Shown here one piece after another: positions 54,308-54,610 of a stretch of DNA of 54,610 nt (its first letter is position 1; each line of letters begins with the position of its first letter). Origin of the DNA: a bacterium. Lineage in GTDB: Bacteria; CG2-30-53-67. A program made the position numbers and the translations under genes. The notes under the pieces are model-generated. The model was not told where the DNA came from, made no database searches, and saw only the letters and a program-made list of their open reading frames with translations. The stretch covers positions 1 through 54,610 of the forward strand of contig CAKKPE010000049.1 of assembly GCA_919901565.1 (NCBI GenBank). Reading direction: 5' to 3'.

Positions 54308-54522
54308 TCCTCTTCAATTGGGCTTTTGATGTAATCTAAAAATAGCCTTGCAATTTCCGTTGTACGCTTGGCAACAATGCCACTACCATCCATTATTGTA
54401 TGTAAGTGTTCCGTGGTAACAAGTGCTCGTGAATATAAATCTTTCCAGATCAAATCATATAAATCCCTTCTGCCTCTCAATTCAGGAAAAGCGTTTTCGA
54501 CAAGACGGCTCATAGCCCCCAT
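54289..54522 (-). CDS. Hypothetical protein at window edge, possibly frameshifted start
   Basis: The 77-residue frame (MGAMSRLVENAFPELRGRRD, then LYDLIWKDLYSRALVTTEHL and EIARLFLDYIKSPI) looks like real coding sequence, but I do not know the family. Coding-like sequence continues upstream in frame (KLEKHNIQFSGYP) to about 54570 without a start codon. A nearby ATG (about 54575, MTENTVL) is one base out of frame, so a frameshift or an error may separate it from its true N terminus. Its last codons and stop run into the attC-like repeat. Confidence 0.5.
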   Translation of the reverse strand: MGAMSRLVENAFPELRGRRDLYDLIWKDLYSRALVTTEHLHTIMDGSGIVAKRTTEIARLFLDYIKSPIEEETITIG

Positions 54523-54610
54523 GGGGTAACCCGAAAATTGAATATTATGCTTTTCTAACTTGAGAGTACCGTGTTCTCGGTCATATTATCTTATCCGATT
54601 TCGATTGTCC

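Overview
The window is a mostly housekeeping chromosomal segment from a Gram-negative bacterium. It resembles the deep delta-proteobacterial (Desulfobacterota) or Nitrospirota type. The evidence for this is indirect: the rpsB-tsf-pyrH-frr-uppS-cdsA-dxr-rseP-ispG-proS order, F0 genes atpZ-atpI-atpB-atpE standing apart from the F1 genes, long PAS/GAF sensor kinases with NtrC-type partners, periplasmic c-type cytochromes, and dispersed palindromic repeats common in those groups. No rRNA is present, so the lineage is an inference.

Layout. 1-1800: a 5'-truncated second copy of the proS 3' end, interrupted by the remnant of a REP-associated (Y1) transposase and a MazEF-type toxin-antitoxin pair. 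1797-15192 (minus strand): complete proS, a PHP-domain phosphoesterase, a hypothetical gene, nth, ispG, a three-PDZ rseP, a small tandem MshEN-like protein, dxr, cdsA, uppS, frr, pyrH, tsf and rpsB, with a promoter and a structured leader before rpsB. 15193-18882: a mostly empty stretch, a glycine-rich RRM protein, then pyrE and glnS separated by a MITE. 19041-22600: an AT-rich accessory island holding a HARE-HTH-like protein of unknown function, a RelE/Phd pair and an AbiEii-like nucleotidyltransferase with a DUF6922-like partner. The island abuts tRNA-Glu(CTC) and tRNA-Gln(CTG). 22812-31008 (minus): gltX, a universal stress protein, the F0 genes, two CNNM/CorC paralogues and a geranylgeranyl-reductase-like flavoprotein. 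31203-36243 (plus): an M50 protease, trpS-scpA-scpB (translationally overlapping), an rluB-type pseudouridine synthase and a lipoprotein. 36340-45283 (minus): asnS, a di-heme peroxidase, an exported cyclophilin, engB, clpX-clpP-tig, tRNA-Leu(TAG) and a lone CBM48 protein. 45419-52640 (plus): a 1040-residue sensor kinase and sigma-54 response regulator, followed by a di-heme peroxidase, a Tat-exported metallophosphoesterase and a mono-heme cytochrome c. 52641-54610: a SLOG-like protein, a broken Dph6-like gene, a small lipoprotein and an edge gene that ends inside an attC-like inverted repeat, possibly integron cassettes.

How it fits together. The core genes serve translation (five aminoacyl-tRNA synthetases, S2, EF-Ts, RRF), isoprenoid and envelope precursors (Dxr, IspG, UppS, CdsA, RseP), chromosome condensation (ScpAB) and protein quality control (Tig, ClpXP). 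Mobile and selfish material sits beside aaRS and tRNA genes. The most distinctive functional cluster is the periplasmic heme and metallophosphoesterase trio downstream of the two-component system. The most distinctive genomic signals are the synonymous-only divergence of the partial proS copy, the three copies of one 14-bp-TIR MITE (one supplies the pyrE stop codon), and the attC-like end of the window.
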